From Puia sp963703355 (GTDB lineage: Bacteria > Bacteroidota > Bacteroidia > Chitinophagales > Chitinophagaceae): a stretch of DNA of 64,000 bases. Numbering within the stretch: the first letter of the stretch is position 1; the number at the start of each line of letters is the position of its first letter. The notes under the pieces are model-generated. The model was not told where the DNA came from. It ran no database searches and saw nothing but the letters and a program-made list of their open reading frames with translations. The translations under genes and the position numbers were made by a program. Below, in pieces: positions 25,519 to 33,871 of the stretch. The stretch covers positions 2,852,001-2,916,000 of the forward strand of contig OY969813.1 in the NCBI GenBank assembly GCA_963703355.1. The letters run 5' to 3'.

Positions 25519-27270
25519 ATGAAAAAACTGTCGATCATTATATTTCTGTTTTCGCAAATTCAAGCCTTTTCTCAGTTGCCGACAGAATCTTACGCCACAG
25601 ACTCGGCTTCCGTAGAGCATCCCGGTGTACCAAAAGGTGAATTACTGAAACTGAGTTTCGACAGTTCAAAAATTTTCCCAGGCACCAGTCGCGATTATTG
25701 GATCTATATACCTGCGGAGTATAAGCCGGATCACCCTGCCTGCGTTTACGTAAATCAGGATGGCATTCAATGGAACGCCCCTGTTGTGTTTGATAACCTG
25801 ATTGCCCGAATGGAAATGCCGGTTACGATTGGCATATTTATAACTCCCGGAGTAGTGAAGTCGCCTGATCCAAATACTGCGTTAAACAGGTTCAACAGAA
25901 GTTTGGAATATGATGGTTTGGGAGATGCCTATGTACGTTTTTTAATAGAGGAAATGTTACCGGAGGTAGAAAAACATAAAAGTAGTGATGGAAGGCCCAT
26001 TCATCTTTCAAAAAATGCAAATGACAGAGCGATTGGCGGAGCGAGCAGTGGCGCCGTTTGTGCCTTTACTGCTGCATGGGAACGTCCGGCTGAATTTTCA
26101 AAAGTATTTTCAGCTATCGGAACATATATCGGTATGCGGGGTGCTGAACGTTATCCAACGTTGATCAGAAAAACTGAACCGAAGCCAATAAAAATTTTTT
26201 TACAAGACGGTTCCAATGATCTTAATATTTATGCAGGTGACTGGTGGATGGCAAATCAAACCATGGAACGTGCGTTGATTTTTTCAGGATATTCTGTAGA
26301 ACATATTTGGGGCGAAGGGCAACATAACGGCAAAATGGGCACATCAATTTTCCCCGCTGCGATGCGATGGTTGTGGAAGGACTGGCCAATGACAATTAAA
26401 GCCGGTCCAACCAAAAATCCAATGTTGAGTGATCTTTTAATTCCCGGCGAGGAATGGCAACTGGTCGGGGAGCATTATAAATTTACTGAAGGTGCCGCAG
26501 TGAATTCCACGGGTGAAGCCTTTTTTCAGGATATACCGAATTCAAAAACATACAAGGTAGATCTGAGCGGTAAACTCAGTGAATTGAATTTGAATGCTGA
26601 GCGCGCAAGTGGAACTTCCTTTGGACCGGACGGCAGAAGATATGTTATTGCAGGCGCAACGAACCAGGTGATTGCATATGATCCTTCAGGGAAAGAAACG
26701 ATTATCGCAGATAGTATATCTGGTAATGATATTGTAGTAGCCAATAACGGTAACATATATGTTACATCACCAGCTGGTGTGGATAAGCCGAGCAAACTAT
26801 ATCTGATTCGGCCGGGGAAAAAAAAGGAAGTTGTAGATGAAGGACTGAAATTCGCGAATGGCCTTGTGTTGACACCAGACCAGACACAATTATATGTTAC
26901 TGAGTCTGCGTCTCACTGGGTTTGGATATATCAGATAGAGCCGGATGGCAAATTGATTTATAAACAACATTATGGTTGGCTGCACACGAGGGATGAGGAT
27001 GAAAACGCATGGTCTGATGGAATTCGCTGTGATACTGCGGGAAGGGTTTATGTAACAAGTAAAATTGGTATTCAGATTATGGATCAGGCCGGACGGGTCA
27101 ATGCCATTATACCCGTACCTGCTGGCCAGCCATCCAATCTTTGTTTTGCAGGACCAAATTTCGATATCCTTTATATGACAGCAGGAGATAAAGTCTATCG
27201 CCGCAAACTCAGAACAAAAGGGATAAATGGTTTTGAAAAGCCATATAAACCTGTTGCGCCCAGACTTTAA
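25519..27270 (+). CDS. Exported esterase/SMP-30 fusion protein
   Basis: A 583-aa exported protein with a signal peptide (MKKLSIIIFLFSQIQAFSQ) and two catalytic-type domains. Residues about 30-300 are an esterase D/enterochelin-esterase-like α/β-hydrolase with the nucleophile in GGASSGAVC and a late GEGQHNGKMG His region. Residues about 310-570 form a six-bladed SMP-30/gluconolactonase-like β-propeller, with motifs FTEGAAVN, GTSFGPDGRRYVIAG, FANGLVLTPDQTQLYVTE and WSDGIRCDTAGRVYVTS. Together they could cleave an ester and then hydrolyse a lactone in the periplasm. Similar fusions exist in Bacteroidota and Planctomycetes but I know of no defined substrate. Confidence 0.88.
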   Translation: MKKLSIIIFLFSQIQAFSQLPTESYATDSASVEHPGVPKGELLKLSFDSSKIFPGTSRDYWIYIPAEYKPDHPACVYVNQDGIQWNAPVVFDNLIARMEMPVTIGIFITPGVVKSPDPNTALNRFNRSLEYDGLGDAYVRFLIEEMLPEVEKHKSSDGRPIHLSKNANDRAIGGASSGAVCAFTAAWERPAEFSKVFSAIGTYIGMRGAERYPTLIRKTEPKPIKIFLQDGSNDLNIYAGDWWMANQTMERALIFSGYSVEHIWGEGQHNGKMGTSIFPAAMRWLWKDWPMTIKAGPTKNPMLSDLLIPGEEWQLVGEHYKFTEGAAVNSTGEAFFQDIPNSKTYKVDLSGKLSELNLNAERASGTSFGPDGRRYVIAGATNQVIAYDPSGKETIIADSISGNDIVVANNGNIYVTSPAGVDKPSKLYLIRPGKKKEVVDEGLKFANGLVLTPDQTQLYVTESASHWVWIYQIEPDGKLIYKQHYGWLHTRDEDENAWSDGIRCDTAGRVYVTSKIGIQIMDQAGRVNAIIPVPAGQPSNLCFAGPNFDILYMTAGDKVYRRKLRTKGINGFEKPYKPVAPRL

Positions 27271-27370
27271 AAAATTTCAGTTTCTGTGATCGTCGTTCAT
27301 CAATACCTGCCATAGACGGAGATCGGTGGTCATCCAATATATCTTACCTTTTCACGAAATATAAATTAAT

Positions 27371-28273
27371 ATGAGTCTTATCATCCTGGGTTTGATAGTC
27401 CTTATAGCAGGATTTATAACCCGTCGTAATATGAGCCCCCTGAGTCCGTATTCTATATACTTGAGAATACTTGGACTTCTTGTTTTTGTCATTGGTATTA
27501 TTTCTTCCTGTATTGTTCAAATTGGACCTGGAGAAGTAGGCGTTCAAATACTTTTTGGTAGTGTACAAAATACGACGCTTCCAAGTGGATTACATTTTAT
27601 CAATCCTTTAATAGATGTGCAACGTCTGGATATAAAAACGGAGAATTATACCATGAGTGCGGTACGTGATGAAGGCGCGAAAGAAGGTGACGACGCCATA
27701 AGAGTTCTGACTTCAGACGGATTGGAAGTGGTAATGGATCTTACTGTATTATATAAAGTGATGCCTTCATCTGCTCCCGATATTTTACGCAGTACAGGAA
27801 TTGATTATACAAATAAAATAGTTCGGCCTCTCACGCGAACAATGATAAGAGATAATGCTGTTTACTATGACGCCGTTTCACTTTACTCTACAAAACGTGA
27901 CGAATTCCAATTGCGAATCTTTAAAAGCATTGAAGATGATTTTAAAAAACGTGGACTTTTGCTCGAGCAACTGTTGATTCGAAATATTACTTTGCCGCAG
28001 GCAGTTAAAACGAGCATTGAACAAAAAATTTCAGCAGAACAGGACGCACAAAAAATGCAATTCGTTTTACAAAAAGAAAGGCAGGAAGCAGAACGTAAAA
28101 GAGTCGAAGCTCAAGGTATCGCAGATTACCAGCGAATTATCAGTGAAAGCCTTACTGACCGTCAATTACAGTACGAAAGTATAAAAGCACAACTGGAAGT
28201 AGCAAAATCGGCCAACGCTAAAGTAATAATTATGGGTAAAACTGGTGCACCGGTAATTTTGGATACGAAATAG
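27371..28273 (+). CDS. SPFH/prohibitin-family membrane protein
   Basis: The 300-aa protein has one or two N-terminal membrane helices (residues 1-20 and 32-55) and an SPFH domain: VQIGPGEVGVQILFGSV, the proline-containing LPSGLHFINPLIDVQRLD, and the long α-helical stretch KISAEQDAQKMQFVLQKERQ followed by EAERKRVEAQGIADYQRI. These are typical of prohibitin- and HflK/C-like scaffold proteins that oligomerise at the inner membrane. It starts 100 bases after the fusion gene. It is followed by a heptamer-repeat hairpin that may terminate both this gene and its convergent neighbour. Confidence 0.92.
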   Translation: MSLIILGLIVLIAGFITRRNMSPLSPYSIYLRILGLLVFVIGIISSCIVQIGPGEVGVQILFGSVQNTTLPSGLHFINPLIDVQRLDIKTENYTMSAVRDEGAKEGDDAIRVLTSDGLEVVMDLTVLYKVMPSSAPDILRSTGIDYTNKIVRPLTRTMIRDNAVYYDAVSLYSTKRDEFQLRIFKSIEDDFKKRGLLLEQLLIRNITLPQAVKTSIEQKISAEQDAQKMQFVLQKERQEAERKRVEAQGIADYQRIISESLTDRQLQYESIKAQLEVAKSANAKVIIMGKTGAPVILDTK

Positions 28274-28286
28274 TTTTATGAATTCT

Positions 28287-28347
28287 GAGTTATGGGTTTC
28301 GAATTTCTTTAATCCGTAACCCATAACCCATATCTCATAACTCATAA
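28287..28347. repeat. Heptamer repeat hairpin, possible bidirectional terminator
   Basis: Four in-phase heptamers (CCCATAA, CCCATAT, CTCATAA, CTCATAA; 28320-28347) lie opposite an inverted copy: GTTATGGGTT at 28289-28298 pairs perfectly with AACCCATAAC at 28318-28327 across a 19-base loop. It sits between two convergent genes. Related heptamers occur at 13916-13937. Confidence 0.6.
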
Positions 28348-28350
28348 CCC

Positions 28351-29220
28351 TCAACGCGTAGTTAATTTAGCATCTTGTAGCCAGTTGGTTAAAAGTTGTG
28401 GCCAGGTTTTTACAGATTGAAAGGATGATCTGCGGCCCAAATTAAAACCGTGGTCCCCATGGGCCAGGATATGTGCTTCAACCGGAGCCCTGGCGCGACG
28501 GTATTTTTCTAGCAGACTTACAACAGTGACCGAACAACAGGTGTCGTCATTAGCTGCCAGTAGAAATGCAGGTGGCGCGTCTTGTGGAACAGTTTCCGGG
28601 ACATTTAATGGACCAGGATAAACTTGTATTATGAAATTTGGTTTCCCATTTAATCGGTCAACAGGATCTGCTGCCTGTTGATCACCCTTGCCTGAATCAA
28701 AAGCTATGGCATCAACCACTTCACCACCAGCAGAAAATCCCACCATGCCCAATTTGGCAGTATCTATTTTCCATTCGTTTGCGTAAGATCGAATCAAACG
28801 CATAGCTCGGTACCCATCCTCTTTGGGCTGTTTATCTAATGAATAGGGCGAATTGACTTCGCGGGCAAGGCGGTATTTTAGTACGATTGCAGTAATACCC
28901 AGTTTATTGAGATATTTAGCCGGTTCAAATCCTTCCGCTGTAATCACCAACAGGCGATGACCACCTCCCGGACAAATTAATACCGCAGTACCATTGGCGG
29001 TACCTGCTGGAGGGAAAAAAACAGTAATGGATGGATTGTGAATATTTTTCACCCAGTAGTCTTTGGCCTGTTCAGGTTCATCCTTTCTGTTTTCAAAACC
29101 CGGAGCTCCGTTTTTCCATAAAGGAATAACCAATGAATCCGATTGTGCAAACGAAATTTTAAAGCAGAAGATGAAATGTAAAACCAATAACATTCCAAGC
29201 CAAGATGTCCGTTTAGACAT
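28351..29220 (-). CDS. Exported α/β-hydrolase (acetylxylan-esterase-like)
   Basis: The ATG at 29220 is chosen: MSKRTSWLGMLLVLHFIFCF begins a good signal peptide, while a longer reading would overlap the upstream GNAT gene. The 289-aa protein is an α/β-hydrolase with an oxyanion segment CPGGGHRLL, nucleophile motif GFSAGGE, an acid in LLAANDDTC and a His in HILAHGDHGFNLG. It belongs to the BD-FAE/acetylxylan-esterase-like exported hydrolases frequently used on plant polysaccharides. It starts 22 bases after the GNAT gene on the same strand and converges with the SPFH gene. Confidence 0.88.
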   Translation of the reverse strand: MSKRTSWLGMLLVLHFIFCFKISFAQSDSLVIPLWKNGAPGFENRKDEPEQAKDYWVKNIHNPSITVFFPPAGTANGTAVLICPGGGHRLLVITAEGFEPAKYLNKLGITAIVLKYRLAREVNSPYSLDKQPKEDGYRAMRLIRSYANEWKIDTAKLGMVGFSAGGEVVDAIAFDSGKGDQQAADPVDRLNGKPNFIIQVYPGPLNVPETVPQDAPPAFLLAANDDTCCSVTVVSLLEKYRRARAPVEAHILAHGDHGFNLGRRSSFQSVKTWPQLLTNWLQDAKLTTR

Positions 29221-29242
29221 TATAGATATTTCAAACATATAT

Positions 29243-29521
29243 TTATTGAACGACATATTGATTGTATTCGGGATGCCTTTTCGAATAAACGGCAACAAAT
29301 GGACACAGAACTTTTGCCTTCATATTATTTTCTTTGGCCCATTCCAGAGCAAAATGAGCCAAAACGGATGCGATACCTTTTCCTTCCAATTTTTTAGGCA
29401 CTTCCGTATGCATCAGCCATATCAATCCTTCATGGAATCTGTATTGCAAGATGGCAGTTTCCCCGTCCTCGTGAACTTCAAATTCTTTGCGCTCAACGTT
29501 GTTTATGACCTGAAAATCCAT
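29243..29521 (-). CDS. Small GNAT-family acetyltransferase (YidJ/YjdJ-like)
   Basis: A 92-aa single-domain protein of the short GNAT family, with EDGETAILQYRFHEGLIWLM and then the acetyl-CoA loop KLEGKGIASVLAHFALEWAK. The conserved LCPFVAVYSKRHPEY segment near the end is typical of this small group, which lacks the N-terminal helices of full-length GNATs. The substrate is unknown. It is followed after 22 bases by the hydrolase gene and may share a transcript. Confidence 0.88.
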   Translation of the reverse strand: MDFQVINNVERKEFEVHEDGETAILQYRFHEGLIWLMHTEVPKKLEGKGIASVLAHFALEWAKENNMKAKVLCPFVAVYSKRHPEYNQYVVQ

Positions 29522-29795
29522 TTTATAACCATATAATTAGGCCTAAAAGTTAAGATTTTAACAGTTCTTGCTTCAAAATCATATATTAAATTGTCCCAAA
29601 ACATGAGGGTAAATTGCCATGTTAATATTAATAAATCGGGAAATCCGAGCTAATTGGTTGAAAAAGCGGATGGTTTTAGATTTTTGACTAGAAAGGGTCA
29701 AATTCGACCTAAGGAAACAATTTGGTAACATTAAATTAATATGGCTTGTGGTATTACGGGCCTATTTTGCAGCTGTTTAACAATCAATTTCCTTT

Positions 29796-30143
29796 ATGCA
29801 ACAAGAATTTCAACTGCATTTCCCAATTGTAAACAGGGTCGCCAAAATCAGGAAATCTTCTTATTCTCTGGTCATCTTAAGGGAAGGTTTGTATTCCGTT
29901 TCTGTTGATAAGTTGCCACTTATTGAATACTACGTATTTTTCGACAGTCCCCTAAAGAGTGATCAAATGAAATTGAAATTTTATAAGACCGTATCAGACG
30001 GTAAATGGTACGATAAGAATTATTCTGAAGAAGCTGAACTAAATTCTCCTGAATTCGGTATTCCAGAAATTAACAATGAAATCAAAACGGTACTCGACGC
30101 TCACGAAACTTCACTGACCCCAAAGACCAGTTTGTCATTATAG
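29796..30143 (+). CDS. Small protein of unknown function
   Basis: A 115-aa cytoplasmic protein with no signal peptide and no recognised domain. It starts with FQLHFPIVNRVAKIRKS, has a central hydrophobic strand pair (SYSLVILREGLYSVSV; IEYYVFFD) and ends in acidic and Ser/Thr-rich tail residues. The composition is that of a folded α/β protein and the ATG is preceded by an AT-rich leader of 270 bases with no other gene. It converges with the next gene at 30152 with an eight-base gap. I cannot assign a function. Confidence 0.6.
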   Translation: MQQEFQLHFPIVNRVAKIRKSSYSLVILREGLYSVSVDKLPLIEYYVFFDSPLKSDQMKLKFYKTVSDGKWYDKNYSEEAELNSPEFGIPEINNEIKTVLDAHETSLTPKTSLSL

Positions 30144-30151
30144 GTCTTATT

Positions 30152-31054
30152 CTATTGGACTATTTTTTGCAGAAAATCAGTTGGGCCTGTCGCCTGTTTA
30201 GCGTCTGATTTGCGTTTATTTACCATAGCAAGCGTCCTAAGTAGGTTTTCTTTTTGATCATTACATTCTCCGGTAACCAGGCAAAGAATTTCAGCTACCT
30301 TTTTTTCCACGGAAATGGCATCAATACCGGAATATCTCGTTTTAAGAAATTCAATGATTCCCAATTCATTCATCAATTCGAGTTTACCGGGAAGATCGAG
30401 GCTTGCTGAGTTATTTAAATCGGGCAAAAAAGAATTATTTTTCAAACTTGTTTTCAGGAAACTGATATAGTTTGAATATATAATTCCCTGAGCATATAAA
30501 TAGAGTTCAATAAATTTTCTTTTCTTGCCGGGGAGGGTTACATGGTCACTGAAAGCATCGTGAAAGCCCTTGAAGAATACGGCCATACACTGCAACCTGA
30601 AACTCTTGTCATATTCATTTTGTAAAGAAAATTCGATTTTGTTAACTATGCCGTTCGCTTCGCCCAAGAGACTCTCAAAGGAGGCGTCATTTAATTTATT
30701 TCGTCTGATCCAATGGTCGAAAACAGGGCATCGGGAAAGAAAGGCTGACAAAATATAATTACTGTAAGCTGCGCTGTTAGAGTTTGCCGGTTTGATATTA
30801 AAAACAAAAGTTTCGGCAAATGAAAATCTTTTTTCGGTAAGTCCGGGGTTGTTTCTCTCTTTCTTAAAAATTTCAATCAGTTCATCTGTCTTTTCCTTTT
30901 GGAAGAAGAATCCAAGGTGTGGGTCAAAATCAGGAAAAGTAAAAGGTATAATCCCAAAATGGTTATCAAAAAATGCCAGTTTAGCCACATATTTCTTATG
31001 ACTCCTGAATTCAGCATAGAGAACCCGAATCTGATTTTCTGAATAACGCTGCAT
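30152..31054 (-). CDS. Unknown 300-aa protein, possibly RteC-like
   Basis: A 300-aa cytoplasmic protein rich in helices with no signal peptide. The C-terminal part (residues about 225-290, ELGIIEFLKTRYSGID followed by KKVAEILCLVTGE) reminds me of the end of RteC-type regulatory proteins, but the match is by eye and weak. The first part (residues 1-90) has FGIIPFTFPDFDPHLGFFFQ, unlike any motif I know. No mobilisation genes are present around it. It diverges from the phosphate operon with a 219-bp gap that contains Pho-box-like repeats. Real gene, function unassigned. Confidence 0.5.
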   Translation of the reverse strand: MQRYSENQIRVLYAEFRSHKKYVAKLAFFDNHFGIIPFTFPDFDPHLGFFFQKEKTDELIEIFKKERNNPGLTEKRFSFAETFVFNIKPANSNSAAYSNYILSAFLSRCPVFDHWIRRNKLNDASFESLLGEANGIVNKIEFSLQNEYDKSFRLQCMAVFFKGFHDAFSDHVTLPGKKRKFIELYLYAQGIIYSNYISFLKTSLKNNSFLPDLNNSASLDLPGKLELMNELGIIEFLKTRYSGIDAISVEKKVAEILCLVTGECNDQKENLLRTLAMVNKRKSDAKQATGPTDFLQKIVQ

Positions 31055-31189
31055 GGTAACTAGAGCTGGTTTGTTTCAAATATACCAATCGGGACGTCCT
31101 ATTTTTTGCTGAGAAATTCACGTTATCAAATTATTATCAATTTGTAAACTGCTTGTATCGTCCGTGATATGAGGCTGCATACGAATCTG

Positions 31190-31240
31190 TTAACATTTTG
31201 GTCATATTCACATAACATTCCAGTCACAGGACCTAACGTC
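31190..31240 (+). promoter_or_regulatory. Pho-box-like 11-bp phased repeats
   Basis: TTAACAT (31190), GTCATAT (31201), ATAACAT (31212), GTCACAG (31223) and TAACGTC (31234) recur at exact 11-base steps. GTCAT/GTCAC and TTAACA/ATAACA alternate. PhoB-type regulators bind direct repeats with 11-bp spacing, and this lies 34-84 bases before the first gene of the pst operon. The Bacteroidota Pho consensus is not known to me, so the assignment rests on periodicity and context. Confidence 0.4.
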
Positions 31241-31273
31241 TTTTGCAACCAAATCAATTCTAAAATAAGTTTT

Positions 31274-32686
31274 ATGAGAAGTCGATTCACCAAAACGCTA
31301 TTCAGAATTTCAGTTTTCGCTATTCTATCTGTTTTTTTTAATAACTCATTAGAAGCCCAGTCAGTTTACAATCCTTCTAATGCCATGTCCACAATAAATA
31401 ATGACTCTCTTTATCGTTCAGGTACAGAAGGCTCCGGACGGATATGGGGTTATGCTTTTGGGGACTTTGCATATAAAGGACACGCAGACTCATTAACCCG
31501 GGGAGGAAGTAATCAATATACAGGTATTCGGGCGTCAACTTCTATGTTCCAATTTCGTCGAATTTACCTTGGATATGATTATAACATTTCAAAAAAATTC
31601 TCTGCAGAACTTTTACTAGCGGCAGAAGATAATTTTCCTCCTGGTGCTCCTCCGGTAGGTAGTGCGGCAGGTACAACTACGACCTTTGCTGCGGGTAATT
31701 CAACGGGAGATTTGCTAACAAATCAGAAAATGACTTTTTACATAAAAAACATGAACGTCAGATGGAAGGGAATTTGGAAGGGAACCGACCTTGTTGTAGG
31801 TGAAATGGCTACGCCAGCTTTCCCTTATATATCAGAAAAAGTCTGGAGTTACAGATCTATTGAAAGGACAATCTCAGATATCCGTCGTACCCCTTCATAT
31901 GATCTTGGTGTTTCGCTGTTAGGTGTCTTTGACCCATCTACAAAAAACTTTGGTTATAACTTAATGGTGGCGAACGGCACAAGCGACAAACCGGACTACA
32001 CACCTTATAAATGGTTTTATGGAGATGTTTACGGATACTTCGCTCATAAACATGTCGTAGTTGATCTATATGCTGACTACCAAAGACTCAATTGGATATC
32101 TTCCTGGCATCATTCCCGTCAGATGTTGAAAGGTTTCATAGCCTGGAACAGTTCGGCAACTGATAAAAGCATGAATCCCGGATCAGGATATACAATCGGT
32201 GTTGAAGGATTTGTCAACAATCTCAAGAATGATAATATTGAAACTTTAACTGCTGGGGGGAATGATACTTTGAGTACCGCACCAACAGGGATATCATTCT
32301 ATGTTCATGGAGACATTATCCCAAACAAACTGAGATTCTTCATCAGATATGATATGTACAATCCGAACAATAAAGTTAATACCAGTATTTCAACCAAATA
32401 CGCTGGAAACACCAGCAATTATAACGACAACTCATTTCACACTGTGTATAATAGCAATGCGGCCACTCCGTCTGTCACATACACTACAACAGGTGACCAG
32501 ACTTATAAGCAGCAATTTTTTACTGCAGGTCTTGATTTTAAACCTGCTGCTCGCGTGCATTTTATGCCGAATATCTGGTATAATAGTTACTCATCACAAC
32601 TTGTATCAAACAAGGACCATGACTTGGTGTTGCGATTGACTTTCTTCTTTTCTTTCGGAAAAAATTATGACAACGGCGGCTTTTAG
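31274..32686 (+). CDS. Outer-membrane porin of the phosphate operon
   Basis: The ATG at 31274 starts MRSRFTKTLFRISVFAILSV, a clear signal peptide; the longer frame to 31169 would add a non-signal stretch that overlaps the control region. The 470-aa protein is β-rich with a motif-poor barrel (SMFQFRRIYLGYDYNISKKF; MNVRWKGIWKGTDLVVGEMA) and ends in Phe-rich strands (LRLTFFFSFGKNYDNGGF). It resembles porins annotated as OprO/OprP-like in Bacteroidota. It lies 30 bases upstream of pstS, so phosphate transport across the outer membrane is the likely role. Confidence 0.75.
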   Translation: MRSRFTKTLFRISVFAILSVFFNNSLEAQSVYNPSNAMSTINNDSLYRSGTEGSGRIWGYAFGDFAYKGHADSLTRGGSNQYTGIRASTSMFQFRRIYLGYDYNISKKFSAELLLAAEDNFPPGAPPVGSAAGTTTTFAAGNSTGDLLTNQKMTFYIKNMNVRWKGIWKGTDLVVGEMATPAFPYISEKVWSYRSIERTISDIRRTPSYDLGVSLLGVFDPSTKNFGYNLMVANGTSDKPDYTPYKWFYGDVYGYFAHKHVVVDLYADYQRLNWISSWHHSRQMLKGFIAWNSSATDKSMNPGSGYTIGVEGFVNNLKNDNIETLTAGGNDTLSTAPTGISFYVHGDIIPNKLRFFIRYDMYNPNNKVNTSISTKYAGNTSNYNDNSFHTVYNSNAATPSVTYTTTGDQTYKQQFFTAGLDFKPAARVHFMPNIWYNSYSSQLVSNKDHDLVLRLTFFFSFGKNYDNGGF

Positions 32687-32716
32687 AAAATAATAATTCA
32701 ACAAAAACAATATAAC

Positions 32717-33787
32717 ATGAAAAAATTTTTAACGATCGGTAAGAAAAGCCTCGCCGCTGTTTGGCTGATTGCTGCCGCTGTTGCCGGTTTACAAACCAAA
32801 GTTGCAGCTCAGGATGATAAGACCATTTTGGGTGCGGGTAGCTCATTTATTAATCCACTGTATTCCAAGATTTTTGCGGATTACAATACGAAGACCGGAA
32901 TTCAGGTCAATTATCAGAGTATCGGTTCAGGTGGGGGTATTTTACAACTCACCAATAAAACAATAGACTTTGGTGCGTCAGACGGACCACTCAATGATGA
33001 GCAGGCAACCAAAATTGGAGTTCCCGTATTGCATATTCCCCAGGCATCTGGTGCTGTGGTAATTACCTACAATCTGCCTGGTAACAATAATTTGATCAGT
33101 TTAACGCCTGATATCATCGCGGATATTTTTCTTGGTAAAATAAAAACATGGAATGATCCCCGTATTATTTCTATTAACAAAGGAGTCGATATCCCTGCTT
33201 TTCCAATTCTTGTTGCACATCGTTCCGATGGTAGTGGTACTACAAATATTTTTACCAACTATTTGTCGAAAGTGAGCCCGGAATGGAAAACGAAAGTTGG
33301 AAGTGGTGGCGCAGTAAACTGGCCTGCCGGGTTAGGAGGGAAAGGTAACGAGGGAGTAGCAGGTTTGATAAAACAGACCCCGGGAGCTATCGGGTATGTG
33401 GAACTGATTTATGCATTACAGAATAAACTGGATTATGCAAAAATCAAGAACAAGAAAGGAAGCTTTATCGTGCCTTCTATCGCTTCAGTCACTGCAGCTG
33501 GCAATGTAAAACTTCCGGATGATGCGAAAATATTTATTACAGACACTGATGCTCCTGACGGATACCCGATCGCAGGATTTACATGGGCGCTGATTTACAA
33601 AGAACAAAATTATAATGGACGTTCTCTGGATCGTGCTACCAAACTAATGAAATTGATGTGGTGGAATATTCATGAAGGGCAGCAATTTGCTGAAGGCCTC
33701 AATTACGCACCTCTGTCAAAGGAAGCATTGAAAGTAGCAGAGAAGATTTTAAAGTCCGCTACGTATAGCGGGAAATCGATATTGTAA
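32717..33787 (+). CDS. pstS: PstS, periplasmic phosphate-binding protein
   Basis: This 356-aa protein has a signal peptide (residues 1-32, ending TKVAAQ) and the PstS periplasmic-binding domain. The phosphate-binding segments are clear: GAGSSFINP, QSIGSGGGI, DFGASDGP and the RSDGSGTTN loop. Later landmarks are GAVNWPAGLGGKGNEGVAG and GYPIAGFTWALIY. It delivers phosphate to PstCAB. It lies within porin-pstS-pstC-pstA-pstB-phoU. A heptamer repeat hairpin between it and pstC may lower downstream expression or stabilise the pstS message. Confidence 0.95.
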   Translation: MKKFLTIGKKSLAAVWLIAAAVAGLQTKVAAQDDKTILGAGSSFINPLYSKIFADYNTKTGIQVNYQSIGSGGGILQLTNKTIDFGASDGPLNDEQATKIGVPVLHIPQASGAVVITYNLPGNNNLISLTPDIIADIFLGKIKTWNDPRIISINKGVDIPAFPILVAHRSDGSGTTNIFTNYLSKVSPEWKTKVGSGGAVNWPAGLGGKGNEGVAGLIKQTPGAIGYVELIYALQNKLDYAKIKNKKGSFIVPSIASVTAAGNVKLPDDAKIFITDTDAPDGYPIAGFTWALIYKEQNYNGRSLDRATKLMKLMWWNIHEGQQFAEGLNYAPLSKEALKVAEKILKSATYSGKSIL

Positions 33788-33794
33788 ATTTGTC

Positions 33795-33860
33795 AATGGT
33801 TAATGGTTAATGGTTAATGTGGATGCAATCCCATTGATCTTAATCATTAGCCATTCATTA
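33795..33860. repeat. AATGGTT heptamer repeat between pstS and pstC
   Basis: Three in-phase AATGGTT heptamers plus AATG (33795-33819) are followed at 33845-33860 by a partly complementary CATTAGCCATTCATTA, giving an imperfect stem-loop. It is the only sizeable gap (about 84 bp) inside the pst operon. Position and structure fit an mRNA-stabilising or attenuating element. Confidence 0.5.
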
Positions 33861-33871
33861 TTGAATTGAGT

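Noticed and set aside
29698..29795. TTG/TATTTTG elements near 29746 and 29763 considered as a promoter
   Set aside because: The spacing (14 bases) is too short and the −7 box has one base fewer than the consensus.
30152..31054. RteC-like resemblance considered as evidence for a conjugative transposon
   Set aside because: The match is weak and no mobilisation, transfer or integrase gene is found nearby.
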